From: Nitrospira sp.
GTDB lineage: Bacteria; Nitrospirota; Nitrospiria; Nitrospirales; Nitrospiraceae
DNA: 58,898 nt
Direction of reading: 5' to 3'
NCBI GenBank assembly: GCA_005116895.1
Contig: SWDO01000014.1
Span: 285,341 to 344,238, forward strand
Position numbers and translations under genes: made by a program
Shown here: piece by piece, positions 28,171 to 37,414 of the stretch
How positions within the stretch are numbered: the first letter of the stretch is position 1
Layout: each line of letters begins with the position of its first letter
The notes under the pieces: model-generated
The model's input: only the letters and a program-made list of their open reading frames with translations
The model's database searches: none
What the model was told of the DNA's origin: nothing

Positions 28171-29186
28171 ATGTCCTGATCGTTCGCCCGGACGGCATCG
28201 GCGACGTCTTGCTCTCTCTTCCCGTCGCGACCCAACTCAGGCGGCTTGTGCCTGGGGTTAGGATCGGGTTTCTCACCAGCCCTACCGTCGCGCCCCTTCT
28301 TGATCGGCATCCCGACGTGGACTATGTGCAGACGATTCGCTTCACAGACCCATGGAAGGAACTCCGTCACGCCTTTTCGCAGGGAGTTGAGGCAGCTATT
28401 TTTTTGAAGCCGTTTCGCCGTCTGATGTGGGCCGCATGGGTGGCTGGTGTCCCGATTCGAGTGGCAACGGGATATCGCTGGTATAGCCTGTTAGCCAATC
28501 GCCATGTCTATGAACATCGCAGTGATTTTTCCAAGCATGAATCGGAGTACAACGTTGACATGTTGAAGGGGTTGGGGTTGTGCCCTCAGCCTGTGAGCCA
28601 CCCGGTGCTGACTCTGACCGAGGCCGAACGAGCAGCCGGGTCATCTCGGTGGTCGGGTTTGCCGAGCCCTCGCGTCGTGGTCCATCCGGGAGGAATTTCC
28701 GCACGCCGCTGGCGACTAGAGCAGTATCGTGACCTGGTTTCGACATTGACAGACAGAGGATATGGTGTGGTGCTGACAGGCAGCGATCAGGAACGAAGAG
28801 AGTTTGGGAAAGGTCTGTCGTTGCCTACGGCGTTCCCTTCAGAGGCAGTAGATCTTATGGGAAAACTGTCGCTGCGAGAGCTGATGTCGGTGATCGCCAA
28901 TGCGCATGTCGTCGTCTCAGGAGCGACGGGCCCAGCGCACCTGGCGGCAGCTCTGGGTATCCCCACAGTCACCTTGTTTGATCCTCGACGAAACAATTTG
29001 CCGGTGAGGTGGAAACCGCTTGGGACGGGAGTCTTGCTGCGTCCCGATGTTCCTACTTGCGATAAATGTATCGGGGAGGTCTGTCCCTATTGGGATTGTC
29101 TTGATCGATTCACGGTTGCAACGGTCACGTCCGTCGTCTCCAAAGTTTCAGAGGCCCCGTCAGCGCTTACCGTACTTCATCTATAA
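28161..29186 (+). CDS. Family 9 glycosyltransferase (heptosyltransferase-like)
   Basis: A third GT9 protein, 341 residues from the ATG at 28161 within the waaC 3' end. Motifs: LIVRPDGIGDVLLSLPVATQL at the start, VVHPGGISARRWRLEQY for nucleotide binding, and VSGATGPAHLAAALGIPTVTLFDP. The acceptor motif has GATGPAH where WaaC/WaaF have NDTGPMH, so it may use a different donor or acceptor, for example an outer-core heptose. The last gene of the core block before the regulators. Confidence 0.82.
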   Translation: MSMNVLIVRPDGIGDVLLSLPVATQLRRLVPGVRIGFLTSPTVAPLLDRHPDVDYVQTIRFTDPWKELRHAFSQGVEAAIFLKPFRRLMWAAWVAGVPIRVATGYRWYSLLANRHVYEHRSDFSKHESEYNVDMLKGLGLCPQPVSHPVLTLTEAERAAGSSRWSGLPSPRVVVHPGGISARRWRLEQYRDLVSTLTDRGYGVVLTGSDQERREFGKGLSLPTAFPSEAVDLMGKLSLRELMSVIANAHVVVSGATGPAHLAAALGIPTVTLFDPRRNNLPVRWKPLGTGVLLRPDVPTCDKCIGEVCPYWDCLDRFTVATVTSVVSKVSEAPSALTVLHL

Positions 29187-29231
29187 GCCGGTCCATCGGT
29201 GGGGTGGAAGAGTTGTTGCAGGGTGTCGCTC

Positions 29232-29260
29232 TTGACTCAACTGCGCTTCTATGTTCATAT
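29232..29260 (+). promoter_or_regulatory. Candidate promoter before the polysaccharide-locus regulator
   Basis: TTGACT at 29232-29237, a 17-base spacer and TCATAT at 29255-29260, 32 bases before the ATG at 29292. The -10 is a modest match. It would begin transcription of the surface-polysaccharide locus. Confidence 0.4.
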
Positions 29261-29291
29261 CCTGAACGTTAGAGGATGGCACGCTAACTCT

Positions 29292-29879
29292 ATGAATTTC
29301 CAAGGGCAACGAGATCTTCTCTTGCTGGCTGAGGTGGAGCGTGATGGTGCGGTCACACAGCGGTCTCTCTCGACCAAGCTAGGAGTCGCTCTGGGGCTGA
29401 CCAATCTCTATCTCAAACGATTGGCGCGGAAGGGGTATATCAAGATCACGACGATTCCCTCACACCGAGTTCGATATTTGCTGACTCCGCGAGGGTTTGC
29501 CGAGAAATCCAGACTGGCCTACCTCTATATGGAGTATTCCCTGTCTCATTACCGTGATATGCGCGCACGGCTACGAGAAACGCTGTCTCAGGCAGCCAAC
29601 AACGGAACGAAACGCGTCGTCATCTATGGAACTGGTGAACTTGCGGAGATGGCCTATCTGTCGCTCCGAGAAATGCATATGACTTTGGTTGGATTTGTCG
29701 ATGATAACCAGCAGGAGTCGTTCTTGTCCTATCCGGTTTGGCAGCCAGAGGCGTTGAGCGGATGGGAGTTCGATGTGGTGTTGCTGGCGGATTTTGACCA
29801 AACGGCGGGACACCGTACAACACTCGGACAGTGTCAGGTTCCGGATAGCAAGGTCATCGCGCTGACTCCTACGATGTAG
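29292..29879 (+). CDS. Winged-helix (MarR-type) regulator fused to a Rossmann-like domain
   Basis: 195 residues from the ATG at 29292. The first ~80 residues form a MarR/EPS-associated winged helix: RDLLLLAEVERDG, QRSLSTKLGVALGLTNLYLKRLARKGYI (recognition helix) and the wing RVRYLLTPRG. Residues ~100-190 look like the N-terminal nucleotide-binding fold of sugar acyltransferases or polysaccharide epimerases: RVVIYGTGELAEMAYLSL, LVGFVDDN, VVLLADF. Such MarR proteins commonly start exopolysaccharide loci and control them. The second domain could sense a nucleotide or sugar nucleotide. It stands 58 bases before the NusG-like gene. Confidence 0.72.
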   Translation: MNFQGQRDLLLLAEVERDGAVTQRSLSTKLGVALGLTNLYLKRLARKGYIKITTIPSHRVRYLLTPRGFAEKSRLAYLYMEYSLSHYRDMRARLRETLSQAANNGTKRVVIYGTGELAEMAYLSLREMHMTLVGFVDDNQQESFLSYPVWQPEALSGWEFDVVLLADFDQTAGHRTTLGQCQVPDSKVIALTPTM

Positions 29880-29936
29880 GCACCGTTAGGCGACCGTTTT
29901 CTATGCACTGTAAGTGAGAGGGCGAAGCTGTGTCCG

Positions 29937-30464
29937 ATGACAACGTATAGGGACAAGGAGCCCAGTCAAACCAGCAGTCTCCACTGGTATGCCCTACGTA
30001 CTAAGTCTCGTCACGAAAAACTAGTGCGGGATCAGTTGGACAAACAAGGAATCGAGCCGTTGCTTCCGACGGTCAAACGGCTGAGCCAGTGGAAGGATCG
30101 AAAGAAGGAAATCGAGATCCCATTGTTTTCCGGCTATTGTTTCGTGCGGTTTTCTCAGCAAGAGAAGACACCGGTGCAACAGACGACAGGTGTTGTCGAA
30201 ATCGTCGGCAGCAGAAGTCGTCCTGAACCGATCCCGGAGCAGGAAATTGATGCGCTCCGCCGTCTCATGACGAGCGTTCTCCCGTACGATCCACATCCCT
30301 ATCTCCATGAAGGCATGAAGGTGGAAGTCGTTCGTGGCCCCCTGCAGGGGGTTCTCGGAATTCTGATGCGAAAAGAGAAACGACATCGCTTAGTTATCGG
30401 AGTGCACCTGATTCAACAAGCGGCGGCGGTCGAAATCGATGTGAACGATGTGCTGCCGGTGTGA
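29937..30464 (+). CDS. NusG-like transcription antiterminator (RfaH/UpxY type)
   Basis: 175 residues: an NGN domain (HWYALRTKSRHEKLVRDQL, then IPLFSGYCFVRF) and a C-terminal KOW domain (HEGMKVEVVRGPLQGVLGILMR). The specialised NusG paralogues at the head of polysaccharide operons help RNA polymerase cross long gene clusters, as RfaH and UpxY do. Its position just before ~28 kb of co-directional polysaccharide genes fits that role. No JUMPstart/ops element is recognisable downstream. It is not the housekeeping NusG, which sits with ribosomal genes. Confidence 0.85.
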   Translation: MTTYRDKEPSQTSSLHWYALRTKSRHEKLVRDQLDKQGIEPLLPTVKRLSQWKDRKKEIEIPLFSGYCFVRFSQQEKTPVQQTTGVVEIVGSRSRPEPIPEQEIDALRRLMTSVLPYDPHPYLHEGMKVEVVRGPLQGVLGILMRKEKRHRLVIGVHLIQQAAAVEIDVNDVLPV

Positions 30465-30566
30465 GAGGCCTGTAGTCGAACCGGACGCGCTTCTTCCTGC
30501 AATAACGTAATCCATTTCGTCGGTTGCTATGAAGAGCCTGACCAGCTCGGTCAAATTCTAAAGAGC

Positions 30567-31061
30567 ATGGTTGGGACCGTCTGTATGAACCAGTTCGAGA
30601 TTTGCGCAATGTATGGGAATACCGTTGTAGAGGGGATGCGAGTGCGCGTGGGAGTCGGCGTGGTCGTTCGAGGGCCAGAAGAAGCCATACTGTTGGAAAA
30701 ACGTCGCGATTGCGGATGGTGGGGATTGCCTGGAGGCAAGGTCGAGCCGGGTGAGTCGCTCATTGACGCGGCAGTGCGAGAGGTGCGGGAAGAGACCGGC
30801 CTCACCGTGGAAGTCACGCATCTGATCGGCGTGTATTCAGACCCTGCTGGTCGCATCGTGACCTATCCGGACAATGGCGATGTGGTTCAACTGGTCGATG
30901 TCGTCGTTGGCGCGCGAGTGTTGTCCGGACGAATCGTATGTAGTCATGAGAGTGAAGAGGTACAGTTTTTCTCCCCATCTCAATTGCCGGAACAGATTGT
31001 GCCTCCGGCGCGGCAACCCCTTGCCGACGCATTCGAAGGGCGATGCGGAGTTCTGCGGTAG
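30567..31061 (+). CDS. NUDIX hydrolase
   Basis: 164 residues with a complete Nudix box, GGKVEPGESLIDAAVREVREETGL-type, split over residues ~52-75; the REXXEE core is REVREE. It hydrolyses a nucleoside diphosphate linked to another group. In sugar loci such proteins can act as GDP-mannose hydrolases or house-cleaning enzymes. A start nearer VRVGVGVVVRG is possible, since the first 25 residues are not typical. It is 12 bases before the flippase gene. Confidence 0.82.
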   Translation: MVGTVCMNQFEICAMYGNTVVEGMRVRVGVGVVVRGPEEAILLEKRRDCGWWGLPGGKVEPGESLIDAAVREVREETGLTVEVTHLIGVYSDPAGRIVTYPDNGDVVQLVDVVVGARVLSGRIVCSHESEEVQFFSPSQLPEQIVPPARQPLADAFEGRCGVLR

Positions 31062-31073
31062 GGTAGCCTCGTC

Positions 31074-32561
31074 ATGACACCATTTCGTGACATCATCATT
31101 CTTGGTCTTGGTCGAGCGCTCCAAGTCCTCGCTGGGCTTATCACTATCAAGACCGCGACGACGGTGTTGTCACCCGGTGAAGTCGGAAGCATGAACCAGC
31201 TCATGAGTCTTGCCATCCTCGGAACGTCTGCCTTGTTAATGCCCATGACGGCCTATATCGGTCGTGGATGTCTGGAGTGGATGGATGCGGGAATATTAAG
31301 TCAAAGACTGGGCTACTATCTGCTTATTATCCTCGCTGTGGCTCTGGCATGTGGCTCTGTCGCGTGGGCGATTCAGACGCAACTGATGGTCGTTTCAGGA
31401 ATGGCTCCAGTCTGGGTTGGAGGATTAGTCGTACTCTATACGGTAGGCTTTGCGCTTCATACGATGGGGAGTTCAGGGCTGAATCTTATAGGCCATCGAT
31501 TTCTCTATGTCTTGTTCGTGAACATGGCGGCGTGGGGAGGGCTCCTCCTCGCAATATGGTGGTCGAAACAGGATGCAAGTCCTGAGCTATGGTTGCTTGG
31601 AATTTTTTTCGGATTTCTCCTCTCCTCCCTTTCCTATGTGCTGTTAGATCGGTATGCCAGAGGGGTTGTTCCGGTGAGCGCATTTCATCTGCCGGATGTG
31701 CTCCCATTCGATTGGAAGACGATGTCCATGTTCGTGGGGCCGCAGGCGATCGCGTTCCTGTTTTTCTGGATCCAGACGCAGAGTTATCGGTTTGTGCTTA
31801 GCTGGGTCACCGATATTACGACTGTTGGGTTGTTTGCAGCCGGATATATGATCTGCTCAGTGCCCATGCAGACCTTCGAGAGTCTCTTCAACGAGTTTTA
31901 TAGCCCAACGATGTTTCGAGCACTGAAGGGGCAGAATATTGAGGGCATCGCAAGGGCATGGAACGACTATGCAGCAGCCTATATTCCTGCCGTCATTCTG
32001 TTTGGCGCATTCCTCATCGGGAACGCAACATTTCTGGTGAAGCTCCTCCTGGGAGAGCAGTTTCAAGTGATTGCGTCGATTCTTATCTGGCCCGCATTGA
32101 CGGAAACGTTTCGGGCTATCTCCTCGACGCTTCACCAGCTTGGTTTGGCAAAGGTCGATATGACCGTCAATATTTTACCTGTCATGATCGGTGCGTTCGT
32201 CGCGCCGACGCTCGTCTACCTTCTTGCGCCCTCTGAGCCTCTGTTGGGGACGGCGGTGGCGCTTCTAGCGGCTGCAGGGGCTGCATTTACTGCGGTGATT
32301 CCTATCAGTCGTCGCGCGTTGCCAGTGGTATGGCCGGTTCGGCGAATTCTGTATGCGGCAGCATTAGCTGTTCCATTGTGTCTCCTGGGACGGATGATGG
32401 GTGCCGGATTTGAGGAGTTATCTGAAAGCAAGGCCATGATCGCGCTGGTCATCTCTGGGCTCGCCATGGTGCTTCTGCAGTACGTCATGGCAAAAGAATG
32501 GCTCCGTCAAGGTCGCCCTGAGGGAAGTGGAATCTGTGAGGAAACTAGAGCTTGCCCGTAA
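31074..32561 (+). CDS. Polysaccharide flippase, MOP superfamily (Wzx-like)
   Basis: 495 residues, almost entirely hydrophobic with about 12-14 predicted membrane helices, beginning with an amphipathic start (ILGLGRALQVLAGLITIKTATTV) typical of Wzx/MATE-like flippases. It would move lipid-linked oligosaccharide across the inner membrane. The locus also has an ABC exporter at 41860-44007, so two export routes are present. No Wzy polymerase was recognised in the window. Confidence 0.75.
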   Translation: MTPFRDIIILGLGRALQVLAGLITIKTATTVLSPGEVGSMNQLMSLAILGTSALLMPMTAYIGRGCLEWMDAGILSQRLGYYLLIILAVALACGSVAWAIQTQLMVVSGMAPVWVGGLVVLYTVGFALHTMGSSGLNLIGHRFLYVLFVNMAAWGGLLLAIWWSKQDASPELWLLGIFFGFLLSSLSYVLLDRYARGVVPVSAFHLPDVLPFDWKTMSMFVGPQAIAFLFFWIQTQSYRFVLSWVTDITTVGLFAAGYMICSVPMQTFESLFNEFYSPTMFRALKGQNIEGIARAWNDYAAAYIPAVILFGAFLIGNATFLVKLLLGEQFQVIASILIWPALTETFRAISSTLHQLGLAKVDMTVNILPVMIGAFVAPTLVYLLAPSEPLLGTAVALLAAAGAAFTAVIPISRRALPVVWPVRRILYAAALAVPLCLLGRMMGAGFEELSESKAMIALVISGLAMVLLQYVMAKEWLRQGRPEGSGICEETRACP

Positions 32562-32653
32562 TGAGTGCGCCCTTACAGACGAATGCTTTCTGCCTGTAAC
32601 GGTAGATTTGATTCGAACCGAGAGCTACCCATGTCCTGTTTGTCCGTTTGATC

Positions 32654-33601
32654 ATGCAGACTAAGATGAGTGAGGATCTCATCGATGTTGCGCAGCCAGT
32701 GCTCTCGATTGTGACCCCGTCTCTCAATCATGGACGTTTTCTGCGGCAAACCATCGAAAGTGTGGCGGCGCAGACGTTCCGAAGTATTGAGCACATTGTT
32801 GTTGATGGAGGATCATCAGATGGGACGGTCGAGATTCTTAAACAATTTCCCCATGTCCGGTGGATCTCTGAGCGGGATGAGCACGTCGTGGAGGCCTATC
32901 AAAAAGCCTTGGCTATGGCGAGAGGCCAATACATCATTCAGTGCTGTGTCTCGGATGGGTTTCTCGATCCGAACTGGTTCCGAAAATGCGTCGAGGTTCT
33001 TGATAAGGATGATGAGGTCTCGTTGGTGTGGGGGTTTGCTCAAACTATGTCGGAAGACGGGGACCTCCTGAATGTCTGCTATCAAGAGTTATTTTCGGAT
33101 CCACCTCCACAGAAGCAAGACTTTCTGGCCTTTTGGCTTGCAAGCGGATTTCCGTTACCGGAAGGCAACTATTGTGTGCGGAATGAAGTGCTTAGGACAT
33201 GGTTTCCGGACAGGCAATCGAGCGATTGGTTTCGAACCTGCCCGCATCTTGGTTTCATGTACAGATTTTTTACGCAGGGGTATAACCCCTATTTCATTCC
33301 GGTGGTCGCAAATTTCGGTCGCACGCATCACGATCAGCGCAGTCAGCGTTTGAGCGATGTGGAGAAGCCTGGACAAGTCGCCTATCTTAAAGCTGTAAAA
33401 GAGTACGGCAAGAGCATCTTGAAAAGAAGTACGATTCATCGATTTCGAGATGGCAAGTCACAGGTAGTCGGGCAGATTCAGCCGCATGAACTTCACTCGC
33501 TGAGAAGATGCATATGGCGACATCGGTTGCTCCGCGCTCGCCTGGTTCGAGTTGACCCCTATACGTTGGCATTGAAGCTCAAGGAGCGAATATTCTGCTG
33601 A
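32654..33601 (+). CDS. Family 2 glycosyltransferase
   Basis: GT-A glycosyltransferase of about 315 residues. LSIVTPSLNHGRFLRQTIESV opens the domain, VVDGGSSDGT binds the nucleotide sugar, and DGFLDPNW is in place of the usual DXD region. The C-terminal ~60 residues are basic. The start is uncertain: ATG at 32654 and ATG at 32666 both lack a good ribosome-binding site. Probably adds a sugar to the surface glycan; donor unknown. Confidence 0.78.
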   Translation: MQTKMSEDLIDVAQPVLSIVTPSLNHGRFLRQTIESVAAQTFRSIEHIVVDGGSSDGTVEILKQFPHVRWISERDEHVVEAYQKALAMARGQYIIQCCVSDGFLDPNWFRKCVEVLDKDDEVSLVWGFAQTMSEDGDLLNVCYQELFSDPPPQKQDFLAFWLASGFPLPEGNYCVRNEVLRTWFPDRQSSDWFRTCPHLGFMYRFFTQGYNPYFIPVVANFGRTHHDQRSQRLSDVEKPGQVAYLKAVKEYGKSILKRSTIHRFRDGKSQVVGQIQPHELHSLRRCIWRHRLLRARLVRVDPYTLALKLKERIFC

Positions 33602-33734
33602 GTGGACAGTGCTATCCCTCGCGAGTGAGCCCTCTCGCGGTTGCAGTTGTGGGGTCTGACTGGCATGATGACAAAACCCTCTTGGCGAGGGCTGTTCTGC
33701 GGCACGTTGTGGAGTGGTAACGGTAGGGATGTCC

Positions 33735-35285
33735 ATGTCTCGTATGACGTCTAAACAGCTGGATGTGCTCTTTGTGAACGCTGATTCGTCGTTGCAAGCG
33801 TATCAAGGATTGGCGAAGACCTATTCGGCAATTGAGCCTCCGACATGGGCACTATTGCTTGCGCAGTCATGTCGAGCGAAAAGCTTCGGCGTGGCGATTC
33901 TAGATTGTGACGCCGAGAAGTTATCGTTGTCCGAAGCCGTGAGTCGGATTCAGAGTGCGAACCCTCGCCTGATCGTTTTTGTGGTTTACGGACAAAATCC
34001 AAATTCCGGGACCACTGGAATGATCGGGGCCAGCGCGCTTGCGAACGAACTCAAACAACAGCATCCGGATCTCCCTGTCTGTTTCGTGGGGTCTCACACC
34101 AGCGCGTTGCCGATGGATGTCCTGCAGCTTCCATTCGTCGATTTCGTGCTTCTGAACGAGGGTGTGTATGCGCTGCACAATCTTCTGCGCACTGACCTCC
34201 GTTCCAGGCTGGAGACCGTGAAGGGGATTGGATATAAGACAGGAGATCCCAGGGGAACGCGTCAGTCGATCTTGAATGAGCCACAAGCAGTCGTCCCGCA
34301 AGATCGAATGGACATTGATATGCCTGGCTACGCGTGGGATCTCCTGCCATACCGGACGCGTCCGCTGGATTTGTATCGGGCGCATTTTTGGCATGCTGAG
34401 TTCGATCATGAGAAGCGCACGCCCTTCGCAGCGATCTACACATCCTTGGGATGCACGTTTGCCTGTGATTTCTGCATGATCAACATCATCAATCGTGTCG
34501 ATAATGGCAGTTCGGTTGATGCGACGCAGTCCCGTGGCATGCGTTTCTGGAGCGCGAAGCTCATTGCCGGAGAGCTGGAGAAGCTGGCGGAGATGGGGGT
34601 GGAAACCATCCGCATCAGCGACGAAATGTTCTTCTTGAATCGGAAGTACTACGAGCCTCTGTTGCAGGACATTATCCAACGCAATTTGGCTTTGCGGATG
34701 TGGGCCTACGCCAGAGTCGATACAGTACGCCACGAATATATCGACCTGTTTAGACGAGCCGGCATCAATTGGCTGGCGCTTGGCATCGAAGCCGGCAACC
34801 AAACGGTGCGTCAAGAGGTCTCGAAGGGATCTTTCCAAGAAGTCAATATCCGGGCGGTGTGCGATAAAGTGCGGGCCGAGGGGATGAACATCATCAGTAA
34901 CTACATTTTTGGATTTCCTGACGATACGCTGGAGACGATGGGAGAGACATTGGATTTAGCGCTTGAACTGAACACTGAAATGGCCAATATGTATCCCTGT
35001 CAAGCCTTGCCGGGAAGTCCGATGTACCATATGGCCAAACAACAAGGCTGGAAGCTGCCGGAGAGCTATAGCGGGTACGCTTTCCTGTCGTACGATAGTC
35101 AGCCTCTTCCGACAAAACATGTCACGGCGACGGAGGTGCTGAAGTTTCGGGATGAGGCCTGGCAACAGTACTTTTCGAATCCCGCGTACCTGAAATTGGT
35201 TGAAACGAAGTTTGGAGAGAACGAGCGGGCAAACGTCGAAGCCATGGCCAAGGTCCGGTTGCGTCGAAAGTTGCTCGGTGATTGA
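33735..35285 (+). CDS. B12-binding-domain radical SAM protein
   Basis: About 516 residues. The N-terminal ~170 are a cobalamin-binding-type Rossmann fold (LDVLFVNADSS, VFVVYGQNPNSGT, VCFVGSHTSALP). A radical SAM barrel follows, with the cluster-binding CTFACDFC (Cys near residues 240, 244, 247) and later NYIFGFPDDTLETM. Such proteins perform methylations or rearrangements on sugars, lipids or peptides. TAGGG six bases upstream favours the ATG at 33735 over nearby starts. It precedes the nucleotide-sugar block, so a sugar substrate is a reasonable guess. Confidence 0.85.
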   Translation: MSRMTSKQLDVLFVNADSSLQAYQGLAKTYSAIEPPTWALLLAQSCRAKSFGVAILDCDAEKLSLSEAVSRIQSANPRLIVFVVYGQNPNSGTTGMIGASALANELKQQHPDLPVCFVGSHTSALPMDVLQLPFVDFVLLNEGVYALHNLLRTDLRSRLETVKGIGYKTGDPRGTRQSILNEPQAVVPQDRMDIDMPGYAWDLLPYRTRPLDLYRAHFWHAEFDHEKRTPFAAIYTSLGCTFACDFCMINIINRVDNGSSVDATQSRGMRFWSAKLIAGELEKLAEMGVETIRISDEMFFLNRKYYEPLLQDIIQRNLALRMWAYARVDTVRHEYIDLFRRAGINWLALGIEAGNQTVRQEVSKGSFQEVNIRAVCDKVRAEGMNIISNYIFGFPDDTLETMGETLDLALELNTEMANMYPCQALPGSPMYHMAKQQGWKLPESYSGYAFLSYDSQPLPTKHVTATEVLKFRDEAWQQYFSNPAYLKLVETKFGENERANVEAMAKVRLRRKLLGD

Positions 35286-35333
35286 TTCGCATTCCATGCC
35301 TATGCGTATTGAGAGAACGCAGGATCTTCCAGC

Positions 35334-36335
35334 ATGATCATTACGAGGACACCCTTCCGCATTTCATTTTTCGGCGGCGGCACCGACTATCCGGCTTGGT
35401 ATCAGGAGCATGGCGGGGTTGTACTGGCGACCTCGATCGATAAATATTGCCATATCAGCTGCCGGTATCTCCCGCCTTTTTTCGAGCATAAGCACCGCAT
35501 TGTCTATTCGATTATTGAGAATGTACGCCGTGTTGAGGAGATCAAGCACCCGGCCGTCCGCGCCATTCTTGCATGGGTAGGGTGCGATGATCAGGGGCTT
35601 GAGATTCATCACGACGGCGATTTGCCCGCTCGATCGGGCCTCGGCTCCAGTTCGTCGTTTACGGTTGGCTTGATTCATGCGCTAGCAGCCTTGCGGGGCA
35701 GATACATTCCGAAAGACGAGCTCGCCGCCCAAGCGATCAATATGGAGCAGCACATCATTAAGGAGAATGTCGGGTCGCAAGATCAGATCTCGGCTGCATT
35801 CGGAGGGTTCAATCGAATCGACTTTAAGCGGAACGATACCTTCCAGGTTTCACCTATTATCCTGGCGAAGGACCGGTTGCATGAGTTTCAATCACATCTG
35901 ATGCTGTGTTTTACCGGATTCTCACGAATCGCGTCGGAGGTCGCCAAATCAAAGATCGATAACTTCAAGAATCGGGAGGCAGAGCTCCATCGCATGAAGG
36001 AGATGGTCGATGAAGCCATCATGATCCTTCAGAACCCCAGGATACCAATCGAGGAAGTCGGCAGGTTGCTTCATCAGAGCTGGCTCTGTAAGCGTAGCCT
36101 TTCCGACAGGGTCTCCACGCCAGAAATCGACCATCTGTATGAGGAAGCAATGCGGGTGGGCGCCGTGGGCGGGAAGATCCTTGGCGCCGGCGGCGGGGGG
36201 TTTCTGCTGTTGTTCGTGAAACCTGAGCTCCAATCCAAGGTTCAGGAACGGTTAAAGCATTTGGTGCATGTGCCGTTCCGGTTTGAAAACTCAGGCAGTC
36301 GCGTCGTGTTATACCAACCCAATGGTCTTTCCTGA
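35334..36335 (+). CDS. hddA: GHMP kinase, D-glycero-D-manno-heptose 7-phosphate kinase-like (HddA)
   Basis: 333 residues. TPFRISFFGGGTDYPAWY at the N-terminus and the ATP-binding loop LPARSGLGSSSSFTVGL are the GHMP pattern, and together with GGVVLATSIDKYCHI match HddA-type kinases. LGAGGGGFLLLF is the third GHMP motif near the end. HddA phosphorylates heptose 7-phosphate at O1 on the route to GDP-heptose. The matching nucleotidyltransferase is at 40089-40790. No gmhA (isomerase) is in the window; a GmhB domain is at 24176-25885. Confidence 0.85.
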   Translation: MIITRTPFRISFFGGGTDYPAWYQEHGGVVLATSIDKYCHISCRYLPPFFEHKHRIVYSIIENVRRVEEIKHPAVRAILAWVGCDDQGLEIHHDGDLPARSGLGSSSSFTVGLIHALAALRGRYIPKDELAAQAINMEQHIIKENVGSQDQISAAFGGFNRIDFKRNDTFQVSPIILAKDRLHEFQSHLMLCFTGFSRIASEVAKSKIDNFKNREAELHRMKEMVDEAIMILQNPRIPIEEVGRLLHQSWLCKRSLSDRVSTPEIDHLYEEAMRVGAVGGKILGAGGGGFLLLFVKPELQSKVQERLKHLVHVPFRFENSGSRVVLYQPNGLS

Positions 36336-36339
36336 AGTG

Positions 36340-37314
36340 ATGATGCACCGGGATGCCATCATCTATGTTGCAGGCCATGCCGGGCTTATCGGCTCGGCGG
36401 TCGTTCGGCGGTTGGAGCGGGATGGGTATCGCACTCCGATCACCAGACAGCGCAGTGAAGTGGATCTGCAGGACGGCAGACAGGTCTCAGAGTTCTTCGA
36501 AAAGATCCATCCGGAGTACGTGATTCTCGCTGCTGGACGAGTCGGTGGAATAATGGAAAATCAGACATGTCCCGCTGATTTCATGGATGAGAATATGGCC
36601 ATTCAGCTCAATGTGCTGATGGCTGCGCGTCGGGCCGGCGTGCAGCGACTGATTCTTTTCGGCTCTTCCTGCATGTATCCCAGAGAATGCTCCCAGCCGA
36701 TGGCTGAACATGCGCTCTTATCGGGCAAGCCTGAACCGACGAGCTTGCCGTACGCGATTTCGAAGCTCGCAGGGACGTATCTGTGTCTGGCGTATAACAA
36801 GCAAGACCATGCAACCCGTTTCATTCCGGTGATTCCGAATAGTGCCTATGGGCCGTACGACAATTTTGATCCCAAATCGGCCCATGTCTTGTCCGCGCTG
36901 ATGGCACGCTTTCATCAGGCCAAGGTGAATGGCGCCGAATCGGTCGCCTTGTGGGGAAGCGGCTCGCCGAGACGGGAGTTCATCCATGCAGATGATATCG
37001 CTGATGCCTGTGTGCATCTCTTGAGTCAAGAGGAACTTGCCGTCGAGCTTCCCCTCAACATCGGGGTAGGACAGGATGTCTCGATTAAGGAACTGGCAGA
37101 GATGATAGCCCGTGTCGTCGGCTATCGAGGGGAACTGGAATGGGATCGAACAAAGCCCGATGGCGCTCCTCGGAAACTCCTTGATAGCACGCGGATCCAG
37201 TTGCTTGGATGGAAACCGCACATTGGGCTTGCCGAGGGCTTGGCGGAGACCTACCGATGGTATGTGAGGCAGGTTGAGACGGCGACTGGATCCATGCCGG
37301 AGGTCCGCAGATAA
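36340..37314 (+). CDS. NAD(P)-dependent epimerase/reductase, GDP-fucose/colitose synthase-like
   Basis: About 324 residues of the extended SDR family. IYVAGHAGLIGSAVVRRLE binds cofactor, RVGGIMENQTCPADFM and the SSCMYPRE...PYAISKLAGTYLC region (Ser, Tyr, Lys) match GDP-L-fucose synthase, which epimerises C3/C5 and reduces C4 of a GDP-4-keto sugar. The close relative ColC does this on the 3-deoxy sugar made by ColD; a ColD-like gene lies at 38912. The start ATG at 36340 lies 4 bases after the kinase stop. Confidence 0.85.
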   Translation: MMHRDAIIYVAGHAGLIGSAVVRRLERDGYRTPITRQRSEVDLQDGRQVSEFFEKIHPEYVILAAGRVGGIMENQTCPADFMDENMAIQLNVLMAARRAGVQRLILFGSSCMYPRECSQPMAEHALLSGKPEPTSLPYAISKLAGTYLCLAYNKQDHATRFIPVIPNSAYGPYDNFDPKSAHVLSALMARFHQAKVNGAESVALWGSGSPRREFIHADDIADACVHLLSQEELAVELPLNIGVGQDVSIKELAEMIARVVGYRGELEWDRTKPDGAPRKLLDSTRIQLLGWKPHIGLAEGLAETYRWYVRQVETATGSMPEVRR

Positions 37315-37378
37315 TCGAATGGGCATTGTCGTCTGGTGCGTTGCGCGGTGAGATGATCGTAGATACGGCACTAACGGT

Positions 37379-37396
37379 CTGCGCATCTGTGCGCAG
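37379..37396 (+). other. Stem-loop just upstream of the split thiamine enzyme genes
   Basis: CTGCGCA, TCTG, TGCGCAG: a perfect 7-bp stem with a 4-base loop, ending 18 bases before the ATG at 37415. No T-run follows. It may affect translation or act as an operator. Confidence 0.35.
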
Positions 37397-37414
37397 CATG
37401 CGAAGGATGGGGAG

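Noticed and set aside
30465..30566. JUMPstart/ops antitermination element after the NusG-like gene
   Set aside because: No sequence close to the ops core or the longer JUMPstart pattern could be found.
33921..34838. Long open frame (305 codons) on the minus strand
   Set aside because: It is a shadow of the radical SAM gene on the plus strand, which has clear cluster and cofactor motifs; the antisense product shows no family features and has no ribosome-binding site.
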